From positions 248,001 through 312,000 of the forward strand of contig OZ251245.1 of the NCBI GenBank assembly GCA_965240325.2: 64,000 nucleotides of DNA, in the 5' to 3' direction. Both the position numbers and the translations under genes were made by a program. This stretch comes from Rebecca billardiae RCC1528 (lineage: Eukaryota; Haptophyta). Positions within the stretch are counted from its first letter, which is position 1; every line of letters starts with the position of its first letter. Positions 16,801-29,356 of the stretch are shown one piece after another. The notes under the pieces are model-generated. The model worked only from the letters and a program-made list of their open reading frames with translations, did no database searches and was not told the DNA's origin.

Positions 16801-17648
16801 CCGTGCACTCGCCCGCGGACGAGCCGCGCGAGTGCGCGCGCGCGCTCGCGCGCTGGGCTGAGGCGTTCGAGGCGGCGCAGGGCCGCCCGCCAACCGTGTT
16901 CGTGCACGAGGTCGGCGCGGACCCGGCGCTCACGCCCGGCGAGCTGCTCTCCCACCTGCCCTTCTACCTCGCGCAATCTCGGCGGCTGCTGCTGCTCGTC
17001 GGCCCTCACTTCCTGAGCCGGCTCTCCGAGTGCCTCCCGCTTCACCTGTGGCTGGTGATGGGAGGGTCGATGCGGAGCGTCGACGTGCAGATCGTCGCAC
17101 GCGACGAGGACGAGCGCGCCGCCATCGTCACCGCCTTCGACACCTTCCATGTGATGCATGCGGACGACGGAGGCGGCGGCTCGAGCGCGGCCGCGCGCGC
17201 GGCGCAGCCGGCACTCGACGGCTCGTCAGCGCTGCAGCAGTCCATGTGCGCGCGCGCGCGGATCCGCGCGGTCGAGCTCGCGCGTGTCTCGCGATTCAAC
17301 GCCGCCGTCCGCCTGTACCTCCCCCGCGTGATCGGCGCCGTGGAGACGCTGGCCAGCTTGGCCGAGGCGGGGCCGCCGCCGCCGCCGCCGCTGGGCGTGG
17401 CCGAGCCCGCAGACGCCGACGCGCCTCCGCCGCTCTCAGTCGCCGCGGTGAACGTCGAGGCGGACGGCGTGGCGAGCAGCACGGATGGACGGGCGCCTCC
17501 GCCGCGGCCCAGCCCGCAGCCCAAGCCGGACGCCGACGCGTCGAACGGCTCGACCCATGAGCGCATCACCCCCGCAGGCGATCAGATTCGGGCTCATCAT
17601 CCGGACTTCGCCCATCGGCAGTCCAGCCAGCCCGGCGCCGGCGGGTGA
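13892..17648 (+). CDS. Nucleoside hydrolase-like / six-TM / TIR-like fusion protein
   Basis: Two exons (13892-14784, 14906-17648) give about 1211 residues. Residues 10-340 resemble inosine/uridine nucleoside hydrolases: an aspartate cluster TDPGPDPDDIKALVVL stands where the family's Ca-binding DTDxGxDD loop sits, and NNEFDCEAA matches the NxxxDPEAA segment. Splicing joins GYVKP to YDVVALMTVLP, which continues that domain, so the in-frame stop at 14788 is intronic. Six hydrophobic helices follow at about 508-738. A low-complexity Ser/Arg/Pro linker leads to a C-terminal module near 959-1030 (PPTVFVHEVG, LPFYLAQSRRLLLLVGP, FLSRL) that resembles the divergent TIR-like domains common in algae and oomycetes. 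Start is uncertain: ATG 13892 is nearest the domain, ATG 13652 also fits. Hydrolase activity is unproven because the metal loop has an insertion. The role is unknown. Confidence 0.78.
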
Positions 17649-18159
17649 CGCCTGACGGTCGTCTGCGCCCGCGCAAGCTAAGACACGCCGGACGGACCCG
17701 GAGCCAGCATGCGCCGTGAGGCGCGCCCTCGGAGATGGCGAGCTGCCGATGCTGCTGGCGCTTCATCCCAGGGCGCATTCGCGCAGCGCCGCAGCACTCA
17801 CTTACAGTAGCAGCATGCCTGCGGGCAGCGGTCCTGAGTCGAGCCCTACGGAGGGTCGGAGGCAGACTCGGAGTCGCTACTTCACTGTACCACTGTAGTA
17901 TGAGCAGCGTACTGTGCCGACCGCGCATCTAATACTATGTAGCCCTACTGTGCGTCTCTTATTCTTAGTAAACTGTACTATGTACAGTAGCAGTGCACTC
18001 GGCATTCTGTCCTGAACTCCAGCAATGACAGTCTCATGAACAGTCAGAGGCCGCGGCGGTCTTGACGAGATCGGGCCCCGACCGGCCGGCCAATCGGGGC
18101 CTTCATTCAGTGCGCGACGAGGCGGCAAGACGACGACGTGTCGTTGGGCAGCACAGCCG
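17649..18159. other. Intergenic region before gyrase A
   Basis: No gene seen. Lower GC than the flanking genes, with no repeat or motif that stands out. It holds the gyrase A promoter. Confidence 0.5.
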
Positions 18160-21100
18160 ATGCAAATGCGCGCTGCACTCCTGGCGTGCGCGCTGCTCGC
18201 GTGCGCGCGTGGCGCAGTGTGCGCCTTGGCCGTACGTGGCCCAGTGCACGCGCTGCCTGGGCGCACGGCCGTCCAGCCGCGCGCGCGCGCGCGCGCGTCG
18301 ACGCTGGAGCCAGCGGGCGCCGACAACGACGACGTCGACGAGGACATTGACGACGAGCTCGAGGAGGACGAGGGCGCAATCGTGGGCGTCGCGACGACGC
18401 CAAGTCCCATCGGCCGGCTCCGCGAGGTTGACGTGTGCGACGAGATGCAGAGCTCTTACCTCTCGTACGCGATGAGCGTGATCCTGTCTCGCGCGCTGCC
18501 GGACATCCGCGACGGCCTGAAGCCGGTGCAGCGGCGGATCCTGTACGCGATGGACCAGCTCAGCCTCACGCCGGGCGGGCGGTACCGCAAGTGCGCCCGC
18601 GTCGTCGGCGAGGTGCTGGGCAAGTACCACCCGCACGGCGACACGTCCGTGTACGACGCGCTCGTCCGGATGGCGCAGCCGTTTAATGTCCGGTGCGCGC
18701 GCTCGGCCTCGGGCGCGCGTGCGTGCGCGCGCGCGTGCGCGTGCGTGCCTGCCCTCGGGTGTGCGTGCGTGCGCGCGGGTGCGACCACGCTTCGAGCGTG
18801 TGCGCGGCCGCGCACGCTGCACGCTGAGCCGTGGGCGCGGGTGCCGCGCGCGGCGCGAGCGCGCGCGCCGCCGCCGCGTCTGACCCCGCGCTGCCCCCGC
18901 CTGGGCCGTGTGCGTGCGTGCGCCCGCGCGCGCTCGCGCGTGTGCCAGCCTGACGCTCGTGGACGGGCACGGCAACTTTGGCTCGCAGGACCCGGACCCG
19001 CCCGCTGCCATGCGCTACACGGAGTGCAAGCTCACACGCGGTGCGCGCGCGCCCGCGCCCGCGGCGGCGGGCCGAGCGTGCCGCTCAGGCGGCGGCGCGC
19101 GGGCTCAGGCTGGGCGGTGGACCCGTGCGGCTCGCGCGCGTGCCGCGCGCGCGGGCGCGCTCGGCTCGCCGCGCGCGCCGCCGCGATTGACGCGTGCGCG
19201 TGCGCCCCCGCGCGCCTCGACGCCTCCGCCCTTGGCCACGCCGCGACCGCCTCGCCCTCCCGCCTCCCCCGCGCCCGTCACCCGCGCGCGCGCTACGCCG
19301 CGGATGTCTGTGCCTGCCCGCACGTCGCGCGGCGCTGGCTCCGGCCCCGGCAGTCGCGGCCGAGGGCCTGCTCGCAGAGACGGCGATGCAGACGGTTCCG
19401 TTTGGCGACAACTTTGACGCGTCGGAGACGGAGCCGCTCGTGCTCCCGGCGAAGCTGCCGATGCTGCTGATCAACGGCGCCGTGGGCATCGCGGTCGGTA
19501 TGGCTACGTCAATCCCGCCACACAACCCCACCGAGCTGCTCGACGCGACCGTCGCGCTGCTGAATGACGAAACGCTCGGCGACGAGGCGCTGCTCGGGAT
19601 CGTGCGCGCGCCCGACTTCCCCACCGGCGGTGAGCTCCTGGGACTTGACGGCGTGAAGGCGCTGTACAGCACTGGCCAGGGCGTGATGCAGCTGCGGGGG
19701 AAGGTTCGCACAGAGCAGCTTGGCCGTGGGCGCGGCGGCGGCGCGGCCGACGGCGGCGCCGAGCGCGGCGGCGGCGTGGGCTCGGCCGGCGCGGGCGCGG
19801 CGCGCGGCGGCACGCCGCGGCACGCGCTCGTCGTGAGCGAGCTTCCGTACGCCGTGACGAAGAACGCGTTCATCACCAAGGTGGCCGACCTCGTGCAGGC
19901 CGGACGGCTCGCCGGCGTCGCCGAGATCCGCGACGAGTCCGACCGCGACGGCATGCGCGTCGTGCTGGAGCTCAAGCGAGACGCGAACCCGGCGGTTGTG
20001 ACGAACCACGTGCTGAAGGCGACGCCGCTGCAGTCGTCGTTTGCCGGGAATCTGCTCGCGCTCACGCAGGACGGGCGGCAGCCCGCGCGCGTCTCTCTGC
20101 GCACCGCGCTGCTCGAGTTCGTCACCTTTCGCAAGCTCACCACCCGCCGGCGCGCCCAGTTCGAGAAAGATCGCGCGCGCTCGCGGCTGCACGTGACCGT
20201 GGGCCTGACCGCGGCACTGCGGGACATTGACACGGTTGTCGGCATCCTGCGAGGGGCGAAGACGCTCGAGGCGGCGCGGGAGGCGCTCACCGGGCCCGAC
20301 CCGCCGCTCGCGCCGCTGCCGAGCGCCAGGCTGCTCACCGAAGCCACCGCGAACGTGCGCCGCGCCGCGGCGACACCGGCCGCCGCGCCGCCGCCGCCGG
20401 GCGCGGGCGCGCCGGTAGCGTCCGCAGCGCCCGCAGCCTCCGGCGCCGCCGCGCCCGCCCCGAGCGGAGCGGCCGCCGAGCTCTCCGCCGCCGTGGGCTC
20501 GCTCTCGGTGGTGCAGGCGGACGCGATCCTCGCGATGCCGCTGCGCAGGCTCACCGGGCTCGAGGCCGAGGCGCTCGAGCAGGAGTGCCAGGCCCTCGCC
20601 GCCTCGATCGACCGCCTCAACACGCTGCTAACTGACGACGCCGTGTTGGTGCAGACTCTCGTCGACGAGGCCGCGGCGATGCGCGCGGCATTCGGCTGCG
20701 AGCGGCGCACGCGGATCAACGAGGCCGACGGCTCCGCGATCCTGACCGACGCCGGTGCGCGCGCCGCGCCGCGCAGCGCCGCGCAGCCGCGCGGCCCGAT
20801 GGCGCCAGGCCGCGCGCGCACTGCCCGCGCGCGCGCCCCGCGCGCCGCGCGCCACGCCGCGCGCCCGCGCCGCGCGCTCACGGCGTGCGCACCCGCCACG
20901 CCCCGCCCCGCCACGATCTCCACGACGCCCTGCGTGGGGGCGGCGCGGCGCACGCGCGCAGACCTGATCTCGAACGAGCGCTGCGCCGTCCTCATGACCG
21001 CGCGCGGCTACGTCAAGCGCATGCTCCTCGAGGATTTCGGCGCGCAGCGGCGCGGCACGCGCGGCAAGGCGGCGGTGGCGTCTGGCGCGATGCGCGATGC

Positions 21101-22241
21101 CGTCGTGGCGTTCTTCGGGTGCCACCAGCACGACATTATCCTGTGCATCACCGAGCGCGGCGTGGCGCACTCGCGCCGCGCGTACGAGCTGCCCAAGGCC
21201 TCGCGCACCGCGCAGGGCACGCCCGTCCACCAGCTGCTCCCCATTCCGCCCAGCGAGAAGGTACAAGGCTTCCTCGCCATCCCAGCCGCTGACCTCAGCC
21301 CTCCGACAGCCGCGGCGGCGGCGGCGGCCATTGCCGCCGAGCAGGAGGAGGAGGCAGAGGAGGAGGAGGCGGCGGAGGAGGAGTCTGGTGGCGCGGAGGT
21401 GGCGGGCGCGGACGACGAGCTCGGGCCCCCGACCCACGGCGGCCCCGGCTCGCTCCTCCTCATCACGCGCCACGGCTTCATCAAGAAAACACCACTGGCA
21501 GCATTTGCTTCCATCACCGCGCGCGGGCTGACGGCGATCAACCTCGGCGAGGGCGACTCGCTGCTGCGCGCGCTGCACTGCCCGGCGGAGATCGGCGCGG
21601 AGGCGTCGGTGATCCTCGCCTCCGCGCACGGCATGGCGATGCGCTTCTCCCTCGCCGACAGCGTGCTCAGGCCCACTGGGCGCACGTCGCGCGGCGTGCG
21701 CGCCATGGCGCTGCGCGAGGGCGACGAGCTCGTGGACGCGGATATTCTCGTGACGGACGTTACGGGCGTAACGGCCGGCGGCGAGGCGGGCGGCGGCGAG
21801 GCGGGCGGCGCGGAGGGCGGCGCGGAGCCGCTCTCCGTCCTCGCGGTCACGGCGAACGGCTTCGGCAAGCGCGTCGCCGCGAGCGCCTTCCGACCGCAGA
21901 ACCGCGGCGGCCGCGGACGGATCGCCATCAAGTTCAAGCCGGCCGGGCGCGCCGCCGGCAGCGGCGACGACCGGCTGGTCGCGCTGCGCGCGTGCACCCC
22001 GCAGGACGAGGTGCTGCTCTCCACGCTCAAGGGCACCGCGGTGCGCCAGGCGGTCGGCGAGATCTCGGAGCAGAGCCGCACCGCGACGGGCGTGCTGCTG
22101 CAGCGGCTGGACGCCGGCGATCGCGTCGCGAACGCGGCCGTCCTGCCTCGCGACTCGGGCGAGGCGGACGGCGAGGTCGGCGGCGACGAGGACGCGGCGG
22201 AGGGCACTGACGACGCGTCCGCCGATGACGACGATGCGTAG
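18160..22241 (+). CDS. gyrA: Plastid DNA gyrase subunit A
   Basis: The breaking-rejoining subunit of a type IIA topoisomerase that supercoils plastid (and perhaps mitochondrial) DNA with GyrB. Four exons (18160-18692, 18949-19040, 19354-20754, 20962-22241) give 1101 residues. Motifs: [28 protein letters not shown], catalytic Tyr201 in [19 protein letters not shown], then the tower and coiled-coil region and a C-terminal beta-pinwheel. The GyrA box lies near QRRGTRG. The N-terminus has a hydrophobic core ([11 protein letters not shown]) followed by a basic stretch and an acidic linker: a signal plus transit peptide. Unusual low-complexity inserts interrupt the core: Gly-rich (about 19722-19815), Pro/Ala-rich (20370-20480) and Glu-rich (21340-21395). 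The exon 2/3 junction was chosen to restore the conserved frame and is the least certain. Confidence 0.95.
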
Positions 22242-22373
22242 GAAGTGCCCCGTGAGGACAGAGCACCTCGCGACCTGCCACCATGAGCCTTTATAATACG
22301 CTGTATATGGGGTCGTCGTTTCTGGCTTTCTGCGTCAAAACCGAAAATAGGAGGCCGACCGGCGAGGCGCACG

Positions 22374-22793
22374 ATGAGTGCGCTGCGATCGGCCGATGAT
22401 GTGGTCCTCGACGCCGAGCAAAGCACGCGCGAGCTCATCTCCCAGTTCCAGGAGATGCTGCGGCTTGCGCGCGTCGGTGAGCAGCCGCACGACGCTGAGA
22501 CGTTGCAGATCCAGCACCTCACCGAGGCGATGGCCCAGAGCGCACGGCTGCTCGAGGACGTGCTCTCGCAGCTCAAGTACGCAGCGCTCAGAAGAGATTC
22601 TGCTGAGACGAGCCGGCAGGTGGAGGCCACGGCGGCCGAGTACGACGCGATGTCCGCAGCGCATGCATCCGAGCTTGAACGAATTGCGTCCGAGGTGGCT
22701 GCCACCATTCGTGAGCTCGAAGAGCACCTGCTCAGCGCCCCGCATGCTTCTCTCGAGGCTGCGCACGAGGTTCGTGCCGACGGCGCCGCGTAA
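22374..22793 (+). CDS. Mediator complex subunit 22-like protein (Surf5 family)
   Basis: Small intronless gene, 139 residues, almost wholly helical. The arrangement matches MED22: a first helix with ISQFQEMLRLARVGEQ, a second with LTEAMAQSARLLEDVLSQLK, a segment about tyrosine/aspartate (AAEYDAMSAAH), and an ending helix ELERIASEVAATIRELEEHL, the last resembling the family's conserved ELE end. MED22 sits in the Mediator head and helps pass activator signals to RNA polymerase II. Length is close to plant and animal MED22 (about 140-200). Since the whole protein is a helical bundle, another coiled-coil protein is possible. Only 131 bases separate it from the gyrase A stop, yet these are independent eukaryotic units. 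Confidence 0.6.
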   Translation: MSALRSADDVVLDAEQSTRELISQFQEMLRLARVGEQPHDAETLQIQHLTEAMAQSARLLEDVLSQLKYAALRRDSAETSRQVEATAAEYDAMSAAHASELERIASEVAATIRELEEHLLSAPHASLEAAHEVRADGAA

Positions 22794-23218
22794 TCTTAGG
22801 AGCAATGCGATGTCACGCTAAAACGAGCAGGAGGTGGCGTCTTTACGGATATGTTGTTATCGTTCAACTGCGAGAGGATACAGTGCAGCGGGCCGCCCGA
22901 CGGTTCCGGTGGGGTCGGTGCCGCCCGGGCCGCCGCGGGCGCGGGCCGCCGCGCGCGCCGCCGCGCTCGCCGGGGGCGCTGCGGGCGGCCAGCGCGGCCC
23001 GAGGCCGCCGAGCCGGCGGCCCGCGCCCGCCCGGCGGCCCGCCAACTGGCGCCGGCCCGGGTGCTGGCGCCAGAGTTGAGCTGCGAGAGCTTGCGGAAGG
23101 TGATGACGAACTGAGCATGAACGTACGCTTCGGCCCGAGGCCGATGCGAGTTCATGATGCGGGTCATTGTGCTTCTTGTCTATTTCTTTGTTCTTGCGGT
23201 CCGGTCGGAGAAAAGACG
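22794..23218. other. GC-rich intergenic stretch between the MED22-like and glycosyltransferase-like genes
   Basis: About 22885-23075 is extremely GC-rich. The frame of the downstream gene stays open through it, but reads as Arg/Gly/Pro low complexity, so I treat it as untranslated or promoter sequence. Confidence 0.5.
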
Positions 23219-24631
23219 ATGGCAAATACGGACGCCGTATTCTGGCGAGGGCGTCAGTGCGTGCGCAAACGCGGGACCAGCATGGGGTCTTTCGCGTCGC
23301 GAGCAGCCGATGATGCGGAGGAGGATGAGCTTTTGCCGGGGAGCGGCACGACGGGCGTCTCGCCCAAGCGCTGGTGCATGCCCTCGCTCGCCCAGTCCAC
23401 TCGCTGGCTCCTTGCGTGCGCACTAGCCGCCGCGTGCTTCGGCATGATGGGTTGGGCCGCATCGGCGCTGCTTGCATCTGCGGATGGCGAACCGCCACCT
23501 CCAGAGCCGATCACCCTCACCTCGACTGGGTGTGTCCCACGCGCTCAGCTGCGGCTCGAGCGGACTCCCGACGCGCACGGCTGGCTGGGAGGCCGCACCC
23601 AGCGGCCGACGGTGGGCTTTGTGATCGGGTGCACGGGGAAGTACAGCCGCGGCTGGTCGTACAGGTGCGTAGCCGCGATTGAGTCGCTCGTGCTCATAGG
23701 CGGCTGGTACGGCCCCGTGTACCTGCTCTCCGACTCGGGCACGTGCTTCGACGAAGGCCGGCTGCGGGCACTCACCGGCAGCGCCCAGATCCACGTCGTG
23801 ACCGACGTGTTCAGCCGACTGGGCGCCGAGGTCTCGACATTGCTGGTCCAGCACGAGGCGGGCGGCCGCGGCGGCGCGCTCAAGGCGCTCATGCACGAGG
23901 TGGTGCCGGCGGAGGGCGCGCCGGAGATCCTCGTGTGGCACGACGCCGACCACGTCTTCGCTGTGCCGGGCTGCGTCGCGCGCATGGTGCGCGACGTGCC
24001 CCTCCACTTCCACGCCGGGCAGAGGCTGCTGGTCGGCCGCTGGGTGCAGCGCTGCATCAAGTGCAAAAAGAATTGCGGGTACCACGGCGGCGGGCGGTGC
24101 GGCGAGCGCGTGCACATCGGCACGCTCGCGTCGCACCGCGAGTGGTCGCGCGAGCTGATGCGCGATTGGACGCGCCGGCTGATCGCCGAGCCGACCATCG
24201 CCGACTACATCCCGCTGTGGGAGGCCGTGAAGGCAAACCACACGCCGGTAGCGGAGCTGCCTGCGGAGTTCAAGGACATCTTCTGGAACGCGAGGCCGGA
24301 CAACGACACGCGCACGATGCGCGCGTGCATCAACCACGTGTCGGGCGGACGATGCGCGGCCAACGGCAAGCTCGAGAATGGCCTGCACAAGATCAGAGAC
24401 TTCTTCAGCTCGCTCTGCCTCCCTGTGTACTTCACCAGCCCCGAGAGAAACGCCGAGTGCAAGATGCCGGAGCCCCACCATCCGAGCCGCCCCGGCCCGC
24501 ACGCCTCGAGCTCGTCGAGCAGCATGGACGCGCCGTTAGCGCTGCCCACTGGCTTTGCGACGCGATGGTGCGACGGCCGCCCAGACAGCGTTGAGCCGCC
24601 AGACCGTCGGATGCGCCGACTGGATTATTGA
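23219..24631 (+). CDS. Type II membrane glycosyltransferase-like protein
   Basis: 470 residues, no intron. A cytosolic N-terminus of about 60 residues, rich in acidic residues, is followed by one strong membrane segment (WLLACALAAACFGMMGWAA) and a large lumenal domain, the layout of Golgi glycosyltransferases. The lumenal part begins with a nucleotide-sugar-type strand (TVGFVIGCTGKYS), and has the motif ILVWHDADHVFAVPG, where DAD is a likely DxD metal/nucleotide-sugar site. Several cysteines (CIKCKKNCGYHGGGRC) suggest a disulfide knot. Asn-x-Ser/Thr sites are present. The Ser/Pro-rich C-tail is probably unstructured. I cannot assign a CAZy family. ATG 23219 is the likeliest start, with 23282 as an alternative. 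Confidence 0.75.
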   Translation: MANTDAVFWRGRQCVRKRGTSMGSFASRAADDAEEDELLPGSGTTGVSPKRWCMPSLAQSTRWLLACALAAACFGMMGWAASALLASADGEPPPPEPITLTSTGCVPRAQLRLERTPDAHGWLGGRTQRPTVGFVIGCTGKYSRGWSYRCVAAIESLVLIGGWYGPVYLLSDSGTCFDEGRLRALTGSAQIHVVTDVFSRLGAEVSTLLVQHEAGGRGGALKALMHEVVPAEGAPEILVWHDADHVFAVPGCVARMVRDVPLHFHAGQRLLVGRWVQRCIKCKKNCGYHGGGRCGERVHIGTLASHREWSRELMRDWTRRLIAEPTIADYIPLWEAVKANHTPVAELPAEFKDIFWNARPDNDTRTMRACINHVSGGRCAANGKLENGLHKIRDFFSSLCLPVYFTSPERNAECKMPEPHHPSRPGPHASSSSSSMDAPLALPTGFATRWCDGRPDSVEPPDRRMRRLDY

Positions 24632-24678
24632 CGCGATATAATATATAATAGAATTATTTATTTATTTATTTATGTATA

Positions 24679-25832
<1,154 letters not shown>

Positions 25833-26050
25833 AGTACAGAAAAAGCCGCGGACGGACTGTTTGTCCGGGAGCAGCTCGTTGAGGCCATGGTCCCGATCAT
25901 GGTCCGGTAGAGGGCGATGGTCAGTCGGATGGAGCTGTCAGCTGATACAGTGATAGTGATGAGCGGCGCTGGCGCCTTATTTAGTTATTATGGCGGCGTC
26001 CGTAAAAGTCGTCGCGCGTCCTCTTAGACAATCATTTATTGTATCATATA

Positions 26051-29000
26051 TATATGACCGCGTTCCGCGGTCCTTTTTCCGTAGAACGAACGTAGTTCAG
26101 GGCCCGCGGTGGCGGTGCACCCTCCGTCGCAGTCGTCTATTGACAGACCAGTTGCATATGCCCGTACAACTAGACTCCATCAGCGGCGCGCCGCCGCCCG
26201 CCGCGCCGGGCGGGCCCATTGCAGCCGCCGGCGCGGCGCCGATTGTGTACAGGCGGATGCGACGAGGCGTGATCGACGCATGAGCGCGACTCCACGTGCA
26301 CACCAGGCCACGCGGAGCTGACAGCCAGGGAGCACGGTGCGGGGCCGCGGATTCGTTCGGGCCGCTGCTGCTGACCGCTGTCCCCGGGGTCACCCCCCGC
26401 GCCGGCAGCGCCCGGGAGTAGGGCTGGAGGAGTAGGGTCCGAGTAGGGTTCGACCAGCGCCTGCGCGACGGCCGACAGGCGGGCGCGAGGCGTGATCGAC
26501 GCATGAGCGCAACTCTACGTGCACGCCAGGCCACGCGGAGCTGACAGCCCGAGGGAGCACGGTGCCGAGGTGCGAGGGCACCGGTGATCCGGTTCGCGCA
26601 CTCGCCGCGCGTGCACGGGCAGCTGACACACCTCGATCAGGCTCGGCACGCGTTGCAGAGGCACGGCCAGCTCTGGGGACGTCACGCACCACCGTCGCCC
26701 GCGCAGCTCGTCCTCCTCGTAGAGTACCGTTCAGTTCCGAGGCGTAGCCCTCGCTCAGAGTCGACCGACGATGGACTCGGATCGTCGGCGCGCCTGCTCT
26801 CTCTCAATCAAGAAGAGTTCTGGGAGACCCCGGAAAGGCATGGCAAGGGCGGCGCGTGGTGAAGTCGAAGGCTCAGAGATCGATCAGTCCGGCATCAGGC
26901 GCCGCTGCCCCCGAGCTTGCGAGAGCCCGAACACAGGGCGGCGGCTGCGGCGCCGGCTCGCGGACACGCCGGGGCCGCGCAAGGCCGCGCCGAGGCATCG
27001 ACAGGGCGGCAGGGGCGGCGGGGGCGCGCGGAGTGAGCGGGGGCACGACGAACGCGATGTCGACGGCAGTCGGGACCCGCCGCAGCCGCGCGCTCCAGGC
27101 GCCATTCGCCGCGCGCACCTGCCCATCGCCGTCCTCACCCGTCGGTCGTTCGTGAGCCTCGTGCCCGTGGCTCGCCTCCAAACGCGGGCCACCTCTGGTG
27201 GGCCGCCGCCCGGGGCCACGCGCGCGCCCAACCAAGTCCGTTCGCGTCAGATAGTATTGAGATTCGCCGAGGTTGGCCCATCGGCTACTGACCCTTGCCT
27301 CGTCGGCTCCTGATACAGACACGGCGCGATTGAATAGTTGATTCAACTGATTCAAGGGACGTACATGGTCACATCGGTTGCTGCAATCTCATTGGCCGGA
27401 AAAATCGCTTGTAACGGTTCGTTACGTTAGGGATCCTAAAGGGCGTGAAGTTTTTTGGACGGGCGTCACTCCACGCTTTACTATGAACTTGCCGTGGGCG
27501 CGACCTTTTTCGACGCTAATGCACCTGTAAGGGAGTCTCAAATTCGAAACTCGGTCTCCTCCAGCCATGAAAATCGTCCCCCGTCCCTTTTTTCTTGATC
27601 AAAGATCTTTTTGAAACGTTGTTCGGGCCCGCTGGTGCGGGCTCCACGCTGCGCGCTCCGCCCTGCACCGCGGCCGCCATGAAGGGATTGTTTTGAATAG
27701 CGCTGGTTACTGAACCAAGTTACCCGCCTGCCTCGATGGATGAACCTCCTTTGCCATATGAAAGAATAAAAATGGGTTACCCGCCCGCCAGCGTCTCGCG
27801 ACGAGGACGGGTGCCCAAGCGGCAAACACGCACATGGCATGATCATCGGCATCGCCGTCGGCGGGCCCATCTTCGGCCGGCTCGAGCTGATGCACATCAC
27901 GACGCTCAAGCAGGCGCTGTCCGTACCGACGTTGGCGCGCCTCCAGCGGATGGTCGACAAAGCACCCGTGGGCGAAGGAGGACCACAATCATGGCCGAGT
28001 CATCGGAGACGTCGCTGACCTCGCGGCTTCAAACATCAACCGCTCAGCCGGTTCAGGTTGCCACCGCGGCCGAGCGGTGCGCGCTCGCCACCGCGGCCGG
28101 CGCTGTGCACGGGCGTGCTGAGCCCGGGCCGCGTGAGCTCGCCCACCTCGCCCGGCGCGCACGCCGACGCCGCCATCGCGGCTCGGCGGCCGGACTCATC
28201 TCGGCCCGCAGCGCGTGCGTTCCCCCGCGGCGGCGCGCGCCGCCGTCGCCGCCGCGCAGGCCGTGCACTCGGTGGATGAGGAGACGGCCCTGCTGCGCGC
28301 GGAGCGCTGCGCGCCGCGCGCTGCTCCTGCTGCGGCGCGCAGTAGTCCGCTCGTCCGCCCCGCGGGCTCGCCACGGAGCCGACGAGCGCGATGACGACAA
28401 TCGAATGAGCACGAGTGCGCACGGAGGCGCTGGGCGCCGAGCTGGCGAAGCGCGGCGCCGAGCTCGACGCGCTGCGCGACGCGGCGCCGACGGACGCGCT
28501 GGGCGCGCGCGGCGCCCTCGTCGCGACGCCCCGTGCAGCAGCTCGAGCAGCCAGCTGTGGAGTAGACGGCCGTCGACTCGAGGGCGCCACCGCGCCGGGT
28601 GAGTAGTGAGCACGCACAGGCTCCGCCTCGGTCGGAGGCTGGCTGGCCGCCGCCGTGGCTTCGAGGCCGACGCGGCGGAGGAGGCGGCGGGCGAGCACGG
28701 TGGCGCGGTGGAGCAGGCGCGCACGCGCGGCGGCAGGCGCGACCCGCCGCTCGCCTCGTTCCACCCCGAGCTCCGCTCGGTCTCGCCTCTCGGTGCGCGG
28801 CTGCGCAGCGCCGTGAGCGCAGGCTGGGGCCGCTGGGGGTGGGGCCAGCAGAGTGGTGCGCGCTCTCGCTCTGCCGGCACGAGGCGCGCCGGCTGAGCGA
28901 CCAGCGGCCCGTCGTCGAGCGCGTGGCGCAGCGCGAGCACCTCAAGGCAGGCTCGCCCTGCGCGCGCGCGCCGCTGCCCCGGCCGCCGTCCGTACTTCTT

Positions 29001-29150
29001 CACGCCGCGGCGGGCCCGCGGCGACAGTCCTCATCGGCCCGCCATGTTGACCAGACTGAGACAGCAGCCGACGGAGGGTGCACCGCCCGCGGGCGCGCGG
29101 GCCCCTAACTACGTTGGTTCTACGGAAGGACCGCGGAACGCGGTCATAAT
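26051..29150. mobile_element. TIR-bounded element B (about 3.1 kb), no intact gene recognised
   Basis: The left end at about 26051-26108 and the right end at about 29092-29150 are inverted copies: each reads TATGACCGCG, TTCCGCGGTCCT, CCGTAGAAC, AACGTAGTT, GGGCCC with a few changes and one short insertion. The outermost GACCGCG/CGCGGTC is itself a short hairpin. Next to the right end is AATAACCCCACGTATA, the tip motif of element A, which suggests related ends. The interior holds a 79-base direct repeat and GC-rich segments at 27990-29000 with coding-like periodicity but frequent frame breaks. No transposase motif was recognised. It may be a large non-autonomous element or a decayed autonomous one. 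Confidence 0.6.
26263..26564. repeat. Pair of 79-base direct repeats inside element B
   Basis: 26263-26340 and 26485-26564 share CGAGGCGTGATCGACGCATG through GGAGCTGACAGCC to GAGCACGGTGC, with about four differences. The 144 bases between them are unrelated. Confidence 0.85.
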
Positions 29151-29356
29151 AACCCCACGTATATTATGCAGCCCGCGGCCGGACCGGCCGATGTCCCTGA
29201 ATGAAAAATCCCGCCGACGATGACCCGCGTCGCGCGGCCCGGCCCCCGCCCCCGGCCCTGAAGCCTGCGGCCCCTCCACGGGTGACTGCGAGTGCGGTCA
29301 GCCGGGCCCCGCCGCGCCTCGCGGCCTCGCCGATATATATTATATATATATATATT

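Noticed and set aside
18160-22241. Bacterial contamination as the source of gyrA
   Set aside because: Three introns with the same donor style as neighbours and a bipartite leader show a nuclear plastid-targeted gene.
19085-22708. Long minus-strand frames opposite gyrase A
   Set aside because: Antisense shadow; Ser/Ala-rich translation without domains, while the plus strand carries an unmistakable gyrase.
27736-28602. Plus-strand frame of about 290 codons in element B
   Set aside because: Arg/Ala low complexity across a composition change, no domain, overlaps equally long frames on the other strand.
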